Below are positions 23,287 through 34,616 of a DNA stretch of 64,000 nt, in pieces. The stretch's first letter is position 1. Every line of letters begins with the position of its first letter. The notes under the pieces were generated by a model, which saw nothing but the letters and a program-made list of their open reading frames with translations, did not search any database and was not told the origin of the DNA. The DNA comes from Daucus carota subsp. sativus (taxonomy: Eukaryota; Streptophyta; Magnoliopsida; Apiales; Apiaceae). The translations under genes and the position numbers were made by a program. Location of the stretch: assembly GCF_001625215.2 (NCBI RefSeq), contig NC_030383.2, positions 54,494,380 to 54,558,379 on the forward strand. The letters run 5' to 3'.

Positions 23287-24584
23287 GAGACATAGCTCAT
23301 GCTGTCACTTGACAACATTATAAGAACCCTTGACGCGATTTAAAGAAGTTCTGCATAATGGTTAATTGACTTGGAGCTAGGTCTGGGTCTTGCTTCAAAA
23401 AGAGACGAAATACGTGCGGTGTTAACTCTTTCTCACAAATTCTTTGCAAATATTTCTAATCTAAGGGTACGTGTTGTTGAACCCTTCTACGGACTATTCT
23501 TCTCTGCAGAAATTTATAAACCAAGAACATAAGTATGTGCTGTTAAACAAGGGCACAATTAGCGCATCAAACGTATCAGACACAACATTAGTTTTTTCCA
23601 CCCTTGTATGTGGGAAGAGTAGAATAAAGTTGGGAAGAGTAGAATAAAGTTTCCAAGTGCTACGCGTGGATGATTATATGTTCGCAAGATTTTTAAAAAA
23701 GTTTGAATTTGATGCACTAAAAACACCAAATTCCAACAGTTTCACAGCCAATGCTGAGGTCCTTCTAGGACATTGAAAAATAATGGAGCTAGGAAAATAA
23801 TTCTTGCTACATTTATCATCCTTGCCAAGTCAACAATGTTGGGATGAAAGATTGTGTGGACTGTTCAAATAGAACTTTGTGGTGTCCTTTAATTAATGCC
23901 CACAATTTAGCAGAAAAAGCGATCCGAAATATACGAATAATACTAGTATACATTTCACATTTGACGGAAAAAAGGTGCTTGATGTCAAAAATCCTAGGAC
24001 AAAGAAATTTTTCACTGAATCATAACACCTCAGTATATACATCCTTCTTTCGCTGCTAAACATATATTACTAAAATCTACTAACATACGTGTCTAATATA
24101 CACATGTCAGATATCTTTCTAATATACGCATGTCAGATGTCTGGACCCTTTAGTGTAACTTCTGGCCCTATGTATATTAAGATTTAGCATCAAGATAAAA
24201 ATCAATCCTGAAAATAAAATGCAATAATTAAAGCTGAAATCTTCCTCACTATCTCATTTTTTACTTAAAACCCTTTTCGATCGATCCCTTTGCCATTGAT
24301 CAACCTGTTTGCCATCCATGGGAACAAGCAATATCTTAACCACGCAAACATAGAAGATAAACAAAACAATAAATCGACGACAGAGCAAATAACTAGGTCG
24401 CTGGATTAACAAATCACTAATAACTCATATTTTTACATGGGAGTTGAAACGGCGACTACTATAAACAACCAACAGCGGGATACATATTATCCCTACAATT
24501 CAAGACTAATCAACAAAACAGAAGTACCCGAAAATTGCTATTTTTACAATACAGTTCTTGCTTCTTCTTAATAACCTTTTGCAG
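23287..24584. other. Intergenic, no gene recognised
   Basis: It includes a perfect 20-bp tandem duplication (TGGGAAGAGTAGAATAAAGT, twice at about 23611-23651) and a partly repeated phrase TCTAATATACGCATGTCAG near 24090-24140. No gene was seen. Confidence 0.5.
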
Positions 24585-27500
24585 TCAATCTCGCGACGGC
24601 ACATTGAAATGGAACAACCAAGATATGACAAAGGCAAAGACCATACAACCCAGCAAGAAGTTAAGAAATCGATGCCCCTGCCAAAAGCTTCGGGTTTCTG
24701 ACAAAGGCGCTGATGTGGAAGCTGTAGCAGCATCATTTGCTTCATTCCACTGCTCAAGTAATTCTACCTCATTTGGACCAGCTACATTACGTGCAACTGA
24801 TCCACAAATTTCACAAGTTCTGCAGTTTAAAGGTATTCAAGCAAGATTAGTACATATTTATAAGACAAAGAAAGACCCTTCTGATGAAGAATACACATAA
24901 TAATTAAATTAATGTCTCAGCAGAATCCATTTTAATGAAGAGTGCAGATTCTAATTTTAGAGGTGTTTGCTGTATAATTTTAATCCATAGGTCAGGTGAA
25001 ATATACTGCAGTTTGACTAAGTGGAAAACCAAAGGCGCTAGTAATGATACTCTTTCAGCAGTTTCTAAAGTGAAGAATTGAGAACCTTGACATAACTAAT
25101 AGATATTAAGGATATATTATGAATACGTTGCAGAGTTTCTACTAGCATTAATATACCGTTTAATAATATAGTGCAATAAAGTGATTACAAAAGTTCAAAC
25201 TATAATCCTCAAATTTTGATGTGTCAAATTGATCATCAGACTTCAATATCTCTAATTGCTTTATCCATCTCACTATTTGTATATCAGTAAATATCATATA
25301 AATTAGACTAAGGATCTAGTAAATGTAAAAACACTATGATACATTGAAAAATTACCAAAAGCTGAGGTACACATAAAAAGCATCATTTATACATTGTTTG
25401 GAACTCTTTCAAAAAAGGAATAAGGTAGAGGACTGTTTTCGCATTGACAGGCTTAGTTCCCACTTGATATAAGGCAGTACATTATTCTATGGACTATCAG
25501 GGTCTAGGAGAAGATTTTATAAATCGGAAGGCTGGAAAATCTCTAATTCCCCTCACGGCTTCACCCACTCCTCCAAGGAGAACAAGCAAATAACCAGGTT
25601 CAAAAAATGATCAACATGTTTCCAGAGAACTAGGGGTATATGTTTGCATAGTAATAACTTAAATGTGAACAGGTAAGGTATTAGTGTATCATAATTCATA
25701 GAGGAAAAGGCAAACAGTTTCACATGTAAAGATTACAGTTGTCCTGCAATTTTACTCAAGCTTGTGAACATAGTAGGTGTAATACAGCAATCCAGCAAAC
25801 CATGACACTTTACCATGTGCTGGGGCCTGGGGAGCAGTTAGTATTCATAATTAAGATAAATTACTGTGTAAAAGGTATTTAAGTAAAACTACTACTCACC
25901 CTTTAAAATCAGGGGAAGTGTCAACTTTTAAAATGATACATAGTAACATTTAGTACAATATATTTTTCGGCAGTGAAGGCAATACAATCTTACTTTATAA
26001 ATACTCCTTGATAATTACAATGTTACTTGTGAAAGATAAAACTATTTATATAGAATAGTCCACTCCATGAACATTAGTAGGAAACCATTTAGTTACTAAA
26101 TGACAGATCTGCTTGAATAAACATAGATAAACTTTATGTGCAACTAGTGACAGTAACGATAAAGCAAAACAAGGGAAAATCAAAAGAAGTAACAAAAGCA
26201 TAACATATGAATAGGTTTTCTAAGACTTAAAAACTGTATTAATAGTTGGTCATTTTTTTATTGAGGTAAATAATGAGAAAACGTTTCATCTCAGCATACA
26301 TAAATGTCAATAGAGGACTACTTATACAGCACTTGACTAAGACACAATACATAATCTTTTCCTGCATTAGATGATTTGACATGGGCCTAATATGATCTTC
26401 ACAGGAAATCTTGTCCAGTTTGTAGCACTGTTCGTCCTGTATGATCCTGTAATATTTGCTACCTTGACAGATCTTTTAGGGAAAGGCGTTTTACCAGGAT
26501 CATGATATAGGACCCAGAAATGATCATTATATTCTAACAAGGTCAATAAACCCTCCTCCAATAAAGGAATGAAAAAAATCTAGTGACAATAGATGGAAGA
26601 AACTTTCGAATTTTATACAAAGCACTCATGATTACTCAGACAGATTTGAAAGCTAAACATACAGGAATCAGTGTGACCAGGTCAATGTCATCATGTATAA
26701 ATATCTGCTGGACTGCAAGTGCCACATACAGTATCTATAACCAAGAAAGACGCATCTAGTGGTCAAAACCACTTGCAAATACAAAACTAACACTCCCAGT
26801 AAGGTAAGAGACGTGAGCAGATTCCTAAATCAAATTATCTGGATTGGTTTCCTTTTTATTTATTGTCACTTTTTTCACATTCTTTTTCAATAAAAGTGAA
26901 TTCCACATAGAAGCAATTTGGCAATCATAAGGAATTCCATTCTTAAATACCATGTGCTGAACCTAACCCTTTTTGGCAGAAATCACTCAGAAATTGACTA
27001 TTCTTTTCAGCTCAATATAAATGTTCCTCGATAATTTATATATTTAGAATACTTATATGACAACTGTTCAAACTAAAATAGCAATTATATACCACCACAA
27101 ATCCACAATAATGAGTACTTGACATCTCCACATATAAATCTACTAAAGAGAAGGAAAATTAATACTTATCACAGTAAGAAAATGAGAATTTAAGATCATT
27201 ATGTTGTTAAAAGCAAATATTATTGTTTTGAAATGGACCAGTTAATACTTACAAAAATGTCTCTACTATAACTCCAACTCTTACCCAACATTTTCTTACT
27301 TAGAAAAAAGCAATTCGGATGAAATTCTAAGGAATTAGTTCAACAATTGTATACCAAAAACAAGAAAAGGCAAAATAGCTGTGCCTAGAAATGAACAAAT
27401 TAACAACCACACAAACAAAACAAAAGTAAAGATGAAAACTTTAAGAAAGATATTCAGATTCTTACTTATTGCCTTTAATCTTGAACCAGGCCTCAGCACA

Positions 27501-27830
27501 ATGTTTATGTGCAGCGGCCAAATCATCTTTACAAGCACAACCCAATTCAATAGAACCCCCAGATTCTTGATTAGATGAGTCCAAACTCATATGACAAATC
27601 CTACAATCTCTCTCAGCCACATCACTCTTCAAATGCACCTCTTTGTTGTTTCCAAGAACACCCCTTTCTAGATCCACAGCATCAGCTGAACACTGTGAAG
27701 CTGAAGATTCTCTGTTGTTGTCTGAAACCCCAACAATTTCAGAGCTGGAAGCATTGCTTTTGTGATGTTCTTGGTCATTAATGTTAAGGTGGTGGGAGAT
27801 GTTTGAGGTTTTCATGTAGGAAGAGAACAA
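24585..27830 (-). CDS. RING-variant (RINGv/MARCH-type) zinc-finger protein, probable membrane E3 ubiquitin ligase
   Basis: Two exons: 27830-27466 and 24819-24585, separated by a 2.65-kb intron (GTAAG ... CTGCAG). The split codon AA/A gives Lys, and the product has 199 residues. The RINGv C4HC3 motif is complete only after splicing: CRIC (Cys76 and Cys79), GCAC, HKHC, then TCEIC from exon 2. Exon 2 continues GSVARNVAGPNEVELLEQWN and ends with WQGHRFLNFLL followed by a hydrophobic segment (GCMVFAFVISWLFHF), a single C-terminal membrane anchor typical of this plant subfamily. Such proteins transfer ubiquitin at endomembranes; substrates are unknown. MKTSN six residues in is an alternative start, and the duplicated copy lacks the first ATG. 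The second copy at 29606 is a pseudogene, so this is the working gene. The large intron holds no recognised gene. Confidence 0.93.
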
Positions 27831-28105
27831 GAGGGCTGCTAAGATATGTGTGTCATGTGGTGTACATGGGGGAGGAGTAGGAGAAACTTGTGGAGAGTTA
27901 GGGGAGAGAGAGATGAGGGGAGAGAGATTACAGAGTGTTTCAGCAGTTCACGGCTTCCGGAACACTTATTGTCGGCAAAAAGGATATACACACAATAGAT
28001 ACAAAAATTATGAAAGTTTAGACTCGTAACCGGCTCCTGCTAGGCTGCTACCATCCACCAGTCTAGTGGTCCTTCCGTTTTTCACTTTTGTTTACGGTTT
28101 TTCTA
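26703..28105 (-). repeat. Left arm of a large inverted duplication
   Basis: Read on the minus strand, this segment (RINGv promoter, exon 1 and about 760 bp of its intron) aligns with 29065-33170 on the plus strand. Matching landmarks run from GTTTACGG/ACCACTAGACTGG near 28060 to TGGCACTTGCAGTCCAGCAG at 26703. It lacks the three insertions found in the other arm. Confidence 0.9.
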
Positions 28106-28221
28106 TACATATTTCAAAAAATATATAAAATAATATAATTTTGGAATTTATTTATAATTTTTCATATATAATTTAACTATTAAATTATTATTCAGAAAGT
28201 TATTCAAATTAATTTATGTAA

Positions 28222-28602
28222 AAGCATCTCCAACAATGAAGTCTCCTTAGCTGAAAATTAAGTTTGCATACCAAAAATAAAAAATATAGGTAATCTCTTC
28301 AAAAAGGCCGCGCTCCAACCATTATCAATAATTTTAGGCAACCTCTTATGGATGACTAAATTTGTCGAATCACTACAAGCCTGTAAGAAATCTGTAGGAA
28401 GACTACACATCATTTATTACCATATTAAACTGATATATTCTATTTAGAACAACATCAATATTAATAACATACTATTTTTAAATTATAACCAACCAATATA
28501 GTCAATATCATCGAAGCACAATGTCTTACGAGTTCAGCAAATTCAGCAAATTTACAGGTCCAATCTAACCAACGACTATAGCCAACGTCGTTGGAGATGC
28601 TC
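28222..28602. mobile_element. Harbinger/Tourist-like MITE between the two arms
   Basis: Terminal inverted repeats (A/G)AGCATCTCCAAC are flanked by the 3-bp duplication TAA (28219-28221 and 28603-28605), the PIF/Harbinger signature. It lies in the spacer of the inverted duplication. Confidence 0.8.
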
Positions 28603-29192
28603 TAATCACATTTTATAAAAAGTTTAAAATACGTGTCAAAACCATGAACAAGGCGAAAAGAATAATTCTCAGCAAAAAGATAGCTAGAATGAAGACGTTT
28701 TAAATATCACATGAGTTTAGAAATTATATAAGGCGGTTTTATAATTAGAGCTAAGATGTTTTTTTAAGATAACATCTTAATTAGAAGAAGTTAAGACCGT
28801 TTTAAGCAAACTTTAGAGCCTCAAAGTTAAAAAAAGATTTAATTTTGCATAAGATCCCTATCTTTATTATATTTTGTCATATGACTAAAATTTTTTTAGG
28901 ACAAATGATTAACTTGTAACTTTCCAAATTCTAAACTAAGTTATTAATAATGTTATGTAAGAAAATCATCAACCTTGTATCAAGTATTCTGTAAAAAAAA
29001 AAAAAAAAGAACAGCTTGTATCAAGTAGTACTAGTTTCTTTTATTACTGGACATATATTTTTAAAATATGTGTCTAATAATAAAAAAAACCGTAAATAAA
29101 AGAGAAACGAAAGGTCCACTGGACTGGTGGATAGCAGCAGGAGCTGGTCACGAGTATAGACTTTCATAATTTTTGTATTTATTATATTTATA

Positions 29193-29432
29193 CTTCCTCC
29201 GGTTTGAATTATAAGTTGTTTGATTTTTTTGCACGTATATATTTTTAAGTTTTTTTTGACTATATGCTTAAAATTATTATTTTTGATATTTTCTTCTTTC
29301 GAATAATAATATCAATCATATATTTTTATTCAAAAAAATATAATTTCAAAAATAATAACTTTTATCATGCGATCAAAAGACTTACAATTGCATGCAAAAA
29401 AGTTAACTGAGTTATATCTCAAACAGAGGAAG
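29193..29432. mobile_element. Stowaway-like MITE inserted in the right arm
   Basis: Imperfect inverted ends (CTTCCTCCGGTTTGAATTATA / inverted CTTCCTCTGTTTGAGATATA) are flanked by TA at 29191-29192 and 29433-29434. The left arm has the uninterrupted site (GTGTGTATATCC), which proves insertion after duplication. Confidence 0.88.
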
Positions 29433-29605
29433 TATCATTTTTGCAGACAACAAGTGTCCTGGAAGCCGTGAACTACTCAGTTACTCTATGATCTCTTTCC
29501 CCCTCGTCTCTCTCCCCTAAATCTCCCACAAGCTTTCCCTGCTCCTGCCCCATGCACACAACATGACACACATATAATAGCAGCCCTCTTGGTCTCTCTT
29601 CCTAC

Positions 29606-29956
29606 ATGAAAACCTCAAACATCTCCCACAACCTTAACATTAATGACCAAGAACATCACAAAAGCAATGCTTCCAGCTCTGAGATTGTTGGGGTTTGAGA
29701 GAACAACAGAGAATCCCCTGCTTCACTGTGTTTAGCTAATGCGGTGGATCTAGAAAGGGGCGTTTTTGGAAACAACAAAGAGGTGCATTTGAAAAGTGAT
29801 GTGTCTAAGAGAGATTGTAGAATTTGTCATATGAGTTTGGACTCATCTAATCAAGAATCCGGGGGTTCTATTGAATTGGGTTGTGCTTGTAAAGATGATT
29901 TGGCTGCTGCACATAAACATTGTGCTGAGGCCTGGTTCAAGATTAAAGGCAATAAG
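29606..29956 (+). pseudogene. RINGv pseudogene (exon 1 only, premature stop)
   Basis: From ATG 29606 the frame reads MKTSNISHNLNINDQEHHKS, collinear with residues 6 onward of the intact gene on the opposite strand. At 29696-29698 it has TGA where the intact copy has TCA (Ser), a single-base nonsense change. The frame then stays open through CRIC, GCAC and HKHC to KGNK and a conserved GTAAG donor. Exon 2, with the last two zinc ligands and the membrane anchor, is absent because the duplication ends inside the intron. The first ATG of the longer start is also lost (MFSSYM becomes GLSSYM). Re-initiation downstream could give at most an incomplete RING finger. It is a recent, dead partial duplicate. 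Confidence 0.92.
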
Positions 29957-30172
29957 TAAGAATATGAAATCTTTAAAGTTTTCATCTTTACTCTTTTTTT
30001 TTTTTTTGTGTATGGTTGCTAATTTGTTAATTTCTAGGTACAACTATGTTGCCTTTTCTTGTTTTTGGTAAACAATTCTTAAACTAATTCCCTAGAATTT
30101 CATCTGAATTGCTTTTTTCTAAGTAAGAAGATGTTGGGTAAGAGTTGGAGTTTTAGTGGAGACATTTTTGTA

Positions 30173-30473
30173 CTCCCTCCGTCCCATTTTATGTTATCTT
30201 TATTTCTTTTTGGTACGTTCCAAAAAAAAAAACCTACCATACTTATTATTTTTGAACACTACTTCTCATTATTACACCCACTACTTTCTTCCACTATCTC
30301 CATTTTATAATAATATAAACACTATTACACACACTATCTTCCTCCACTATCTCAAATTTATTATTAAATATTGGTAGGTCCCACCACTTTACCCACTTTT
30401 CAACTAAACTTACTATATTTTTCTTGATCTTCGTGAAAATCAAACCAGCTCATTCTTTTTGGGACGGAGGGAG
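30173..30473. mobile_element. Stowaway MITE inserted in the right arm
   Basis: Nearly perfect ends CTCCCTCCGTCCCATTTTA / GGGACGGAGGGAG are flanked by TA (30171-30172 and 30474-30475). The left arm shows the empty site TTTTTGTAAGTATT. Confidence 0.93.
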
Positions 30474-30571
30474 TAAGTATTAGCTGGTCCATTTTTCTCA
30501 TTTTCTTAATGTGATAAGTACTAATTTTCCTTGTTCTTAGTAGATTTATTTGTTGAAATGTCAAGTACTAA

Positions 30572-32751
30572 TCAATACCCTTTATTAATAAGCGAAACCA
30601 CGTTTCAGTGGAACATCGGTACCAAAAGTACCAAAATTTGGTCATTTTCATATTGATTAGGATTTTATAGTCATTATTATACTATTATCAAAAGACTTCT
30701 ATATTAAATAGAATTTTATTATTAAACACCTCAATATTCATCAGGACAGTGAAAGACTTCTATATTGATTATAATTTTATGAACAGACTTTTATATTGAT
30801 TCGGATTTTATTATTAAAAATTTCAATATTGATTAAGATTATTATACTACTATAAAAAGTCTTTTATGGTGTTTAGGATTTTGTAATATAACATTTATCT
30901 TATTAAATCGCTAACAATTTAACTTATGAAACAGTTTTATAAAATTCATATCAAAATTTGGCTATCATCATATTATTTTTTATTTAACAATTATTACTAT
31001 TATTAAAAAAACTTCTATATTTGACAGGATTTTGTATTATAACAATATCTCACTAATAAAAATATATTACCAACAAAATTATTAGTTTTAATTTTTTAAA
31101 ACTCAAATAATTTAATATACAGAACAACTCTATAAATCTTTTAGCATGCTTCAGAGTTCAAACAAATAAGGAGTTCATATTGATATTAATATAATATCCT
31201 ATCAATATAATAATAATGTCAATGAAATTATTCATTTTAATTTTTAAAAATCATACAATTTAATTTACAAAATAAATTTATAAATTTTTTATCATATTTC
31301 AGAATTAAAATAAACAAGATTCAATATTAATACCAAAGTACCAAAAAAAAGGTCATACATTTTTTTAATAATCATAATTATTATCATTCAGTGTTTTTCA
31401 GAAGATTGCGATAAAGACGCATAAGGTGGTGGTAACACTGACTTGACAAATTGAAGCTGAAGGAAAATGAAGTCATTGTCCATATTGCAACGTATAATAA
31501 AAAAACTGAAACTCTAGACATACGTTAAATATTCGTTTTAATTTCTAAAACTCATACAATTTAATTTACGAAACAAATCAATAAATTTTTTATCATATTT
31601 CAGAATTATAATAAATAAGATTCAATATTGATACCAAAGTACCAAAAAACTTGGTCATATATTTTTTAATAATAATAATTATTATCATTCAATGTTTTTC
31701 AGAAGATTGTGATAAAGACGAATAAGGCTGTGGTAACACTGACTTGACAAATAGAAACTCAAAGAAAATGAAATCATTGTCCATATTGCAACATATAATA
31801 AAAGAACCGAAACTCTAGACATACGTCAAAATATTAGATATCAAATTACTTTTGGAAAGTTAATTAACTTTGTCTAACTACAATATTAGTTTATCAAACA
31901 ACTACAACAGCTGTTAGATCTACAAAAACTCCAAGTAGAATTATATATAATGTTTGCCTATTAAATGAATAAAATAATTGCGACTTAAAATTTTGAATTT
32001 TTGTTCATGATTAAAGACGCTATAAACGAACTTATATGTGTTGATCTTGAATATTATTTTCATAATTTAAAAATTATGAAACAACATAGTGATTTTACTA
32101 AAATAAAACATACCGTTAGAGTTAAGTTCTATAAAGTCCGCATTTAAGCGGCAGTAAGTACCATTCATAATCTTTTAGTCTAATCATAAATAATATTTTT
32201 AATTATTCAAATTTATATATAATTTACCATCTTTAAGTAGTTTTAAACATATAATTATCAATTAATCATTAACATTTTTCAACATTAACAATCATTCAGA
32301 TCATTATTCTACTTATGAGTTATATTTTAAAACATATATAGTGTTTAGTGATTTTGTAAAATAATTGTTTTATCTTTTGATTGCAACGATTATATTGTGG
32401 AACATAACCTGCAAATTGTCAGATGTTTACAAATATTGTAGACTAAAAAAATTAAAATTGAAATGAGTAGATTATTTTTAAATAATTTTGGACTCCAATA
32501 TACTCTTATTTTGTGGACTCCATCGAACGGAGACCCATGTCGTTATGAAATAAATTTAAAGTATGATCAAATTTTAATATATATAAAGTCTTATATTAAA
32601 TAACAATAATGTAAATATCAATTAAAAACACTAATTTAAATATATATAATAAAAATATGATAATGTAATTAAAAAAAGGCATCATTCTTTCAATAAATAA
32701 CAAATTTTAAAATTTTATTTAAACCCGTGCTTGGCACGGGTTATCAACTAG
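30572..32751 (+). mobile_element. Non-autonomous Helitron, 2180 bp, exactly bounded
   Basis: It starts TCAATACCCTTTATTAATAA after A (30571). It ends with the hairpin ACCCGTGCTTGGCACGGGT, then ATCAACTAG, followed by T (32752). The paralogous left arm carries the unoccupied sequence around this A/T site, so both ends are confirmed by an empty site with no target duplication, as expected for Helitrons. No Rep/helicase frame is present. Inside is a tandem duplication of about 300 bp (about 31225-31830). Confidence 0.93.
31225..31830 (+). repeat. About 300-bp tandem duplication inside the Helitron
   Basis: Two diverged copies share landmarks about 300 bp apart: ATTATCATTCA-GTGTTTTTCAG, GGTAACACTGACTTGACAAA and GTCCATATTGCAAC occur near 31380-31490 and again near 31680-31790. 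It may be an intra-element amplification. Confidence 0.8.
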
Positions 32752-33400
32752 TTATTGTGAATTTGTGGTGGTATATAATTGCTAATTTGCTATTTTGGTT
32801 TGAACATTTGTCATATAACTATTCTAAATATCTTAATTATCCAGGAACATGTATATTGAGCTGAAAAGGATAGTCAATTTTTGTGTGATTGTTCCCAAAA
32901 AGGGTTAGGTTCAGCACATGGTATTTAAGAATGGAATTCCTTATGATTGCCAAATTTCTTCTACGTGGGATTTGCTTTTATTGAAAAAGAATGTGAAAAA
33001 AGTGACAATAAATTAAAAGGAAACCAATCCAGATAATTTGATTTAGAAATCTGCACACCTCTCTTACCTTACTAGGAGTGTTAGTTTTGTATTTGCAGGT
33101 GGTTTTGACCACTAGATGCGTCTTTCTTGGTTATAGAATACTGTATGTGGCACTTGCAGTCCAGCAGATGTTATTAGGTCCTGCTTAGTATTAGGTGTTT
33201 CATCCGTCTGTTTCCCTGACAAGCTTAGTATTAGGTCCTGCCTTGTTCACAATGTAGGAAACCAAACCAGACCAACTAAAGACTTCGACTCGAAAAACTG
33301 CAACCAAATAAACAATCTAACCAATAAAACACACACACAAGCATTCAACAAATATCACAGTCAAAAAACTTAAATCATAGACAAACAAAAGACATATTAC

Positions 33401-33662
33401 CAGTAAAAGGCTTGCGTTTAAGGCAAGGATCCAACTGATTGCACCATCGAAGCCGGCATGACTTCCCAGACCTGGGAGGAATGCCTTTAGCTATCAAATT
33501 CCAGTTTCTTGGCCCAAACTTGCTCACAAGATCACATAAAACAGCATCTTCTTTCTTGGACCAAGCTTCTCTCACTCTTCTTCCATCAACTTTTGTCGCT
33601 TCGCCGCGATCATTGGCAGCTTTAATTAGTGTGAGTGTGTTTTGGACAGTCTCCCCTGCCAT
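33401..33662 (-). pseudogene. R2R3-MYB first exon (R2 repeat only), gene truncated
   Basis: From ATG at 33662 the minus strand encodes MAGETVQNTLTLIKAANDRG, then REAWSKKEDAVLCDLVSKFG, RNWNLIAKGI-PPRSGKSCRLRW, ending CNQLDPCLKRKPFT before a G/GTAATA donor (intron from 33400). This is a complete R2 MYB repeat, with the first two regularly spaced Trp plus the third in CRLRW. Its wording (NQLDPC-x-KRKPFT) is like the MYB1/MYB25/MYB109 type, where an intron at this place is plausible. The R3 exon, expected at lower coordinates, is not found; instead the inverted-duplication arm ends at 33170, about 230 bp downstream. PPRSGK replaces the usual PGRSGK. Most likely the remainder was removed by the rearrangement, unless R3 lies beyond an unusually long intron that I failed to detect. 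Confidence 0.8.
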
Positions 33663-33887
33663 TGTAATCGTATATACAATTTGCAATTTATTAGAGTCTG
33701 TTATGCTCTTCTAGTCCTTTGTTCCACAAGCGTGTAGATATGTTCACATATGTAATATGTAATGTAAATAACAAAGAAATGACAGAGAAAATAACTGAAT
33801 CCACATTGTCACGTACTTGTCATGTTGCATAAATGTCGCTGGGAGTTCTAACATAATCGGGTTAGGTTGTGGGTAAGCTTTTCATTT

Positions 33888-34334
33888 TATAAAAGGCCTA
33901 ATGACCTTTTAGCTCTTGAGGTTTGGATAAATGTTCCGATGCGGTCTCGATGTTTAAAGTCGTTCGATTCAACCAACCAAGTTTTCTGAATGTACCTTTT
34001 AGCTCTTATGGCGTATACAACGGGGTGGACAAAGTTGACATTTTACACGTGAGGGTTAAAAGGGGCATTAAACATCGAGGGTTAAAATGAACATCTAATG
34101 TATTTTAATGTAATCTTAAGGGATTAAAAGGAACGAGATGTATACTTCATGGGTTAAAAGGTACACCCAAAATTTACCCTGAATATGAATTGTCAAGTTT
34201 ACCTTCCGTTATATACCGTTATTTGAAAAAAGGTGAAAGTTTAATAGTTGAATCGAACAACTTTAAACATCTAGGTTGCATCGGAACCTCCATCCAAACT
34301 TCGAGGGTTAAAAGGTCATTAAGCCTTTATAAAA
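33888..34334. mobile_element. Long-TIR fold-back element (about 445 bp)
   Basis: The first and last roughly 85 bp are inverted copies: AGGCCTAATGACCTTTTAG... versus inverted AGGCTTAATGACCTTTTAA, both continuing with GTTTGGAT, GTTCCGATGC and GATGTTTAAAGT(C/T)GTTCGATTCAAC. Long inverted repeats with a small centre suggest a Mutator-like or fold-back MITE. It lies between the MYB exon and the first NPF gene. Confidence 0.75.
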
Positions 34335-34616
34335 ATATGTAAAAGTATAAATAAAAATCATTTTCGTTTAATTTTATGTGGTTTCGAATCAGATTTGTGT
34401 ATACACGATAGGTAACTAATCATGTTGTATAATAATGCACACGAAATTGTTTTCATTCGCAATGTATCTGATTTTGGGTATGAATAATAATAACGATATG
34501 AAATTATACGATAGAAGAGAAAGTTCATAATTTCAGCATCTAGCAACATTACAAAGTGGTTGATTATTCTTGGTACAAGTTCGAGAACCACCTTGCTGAT
34601 CTTTTAGGTCTATGGT

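Larger units (their letters stand above)
29065..33170 (+). repeat. Right arm of the inverted duplication, enlarged by three transposon insertions
   Basis: It corresponds to 28105-26703 read backwards. It contains the RINGv upstream region, exon 1 and part of the intron, interrupted by a MITE (29193-29432), a second MITE (30173-30473) and a Helitron (30572-32751). Homology stops abruptly after CCAGCAGAT near 33169. Exon 2 of the gene is therefore not included. Confidence 0.9.

Noticed and set aside
24535-24900. 121-codon plus-strand frame
   Set aside because: It is antisense to exon 2 of the RINGv gene, whose splice-joined reading restores the zinc-finger ligands.
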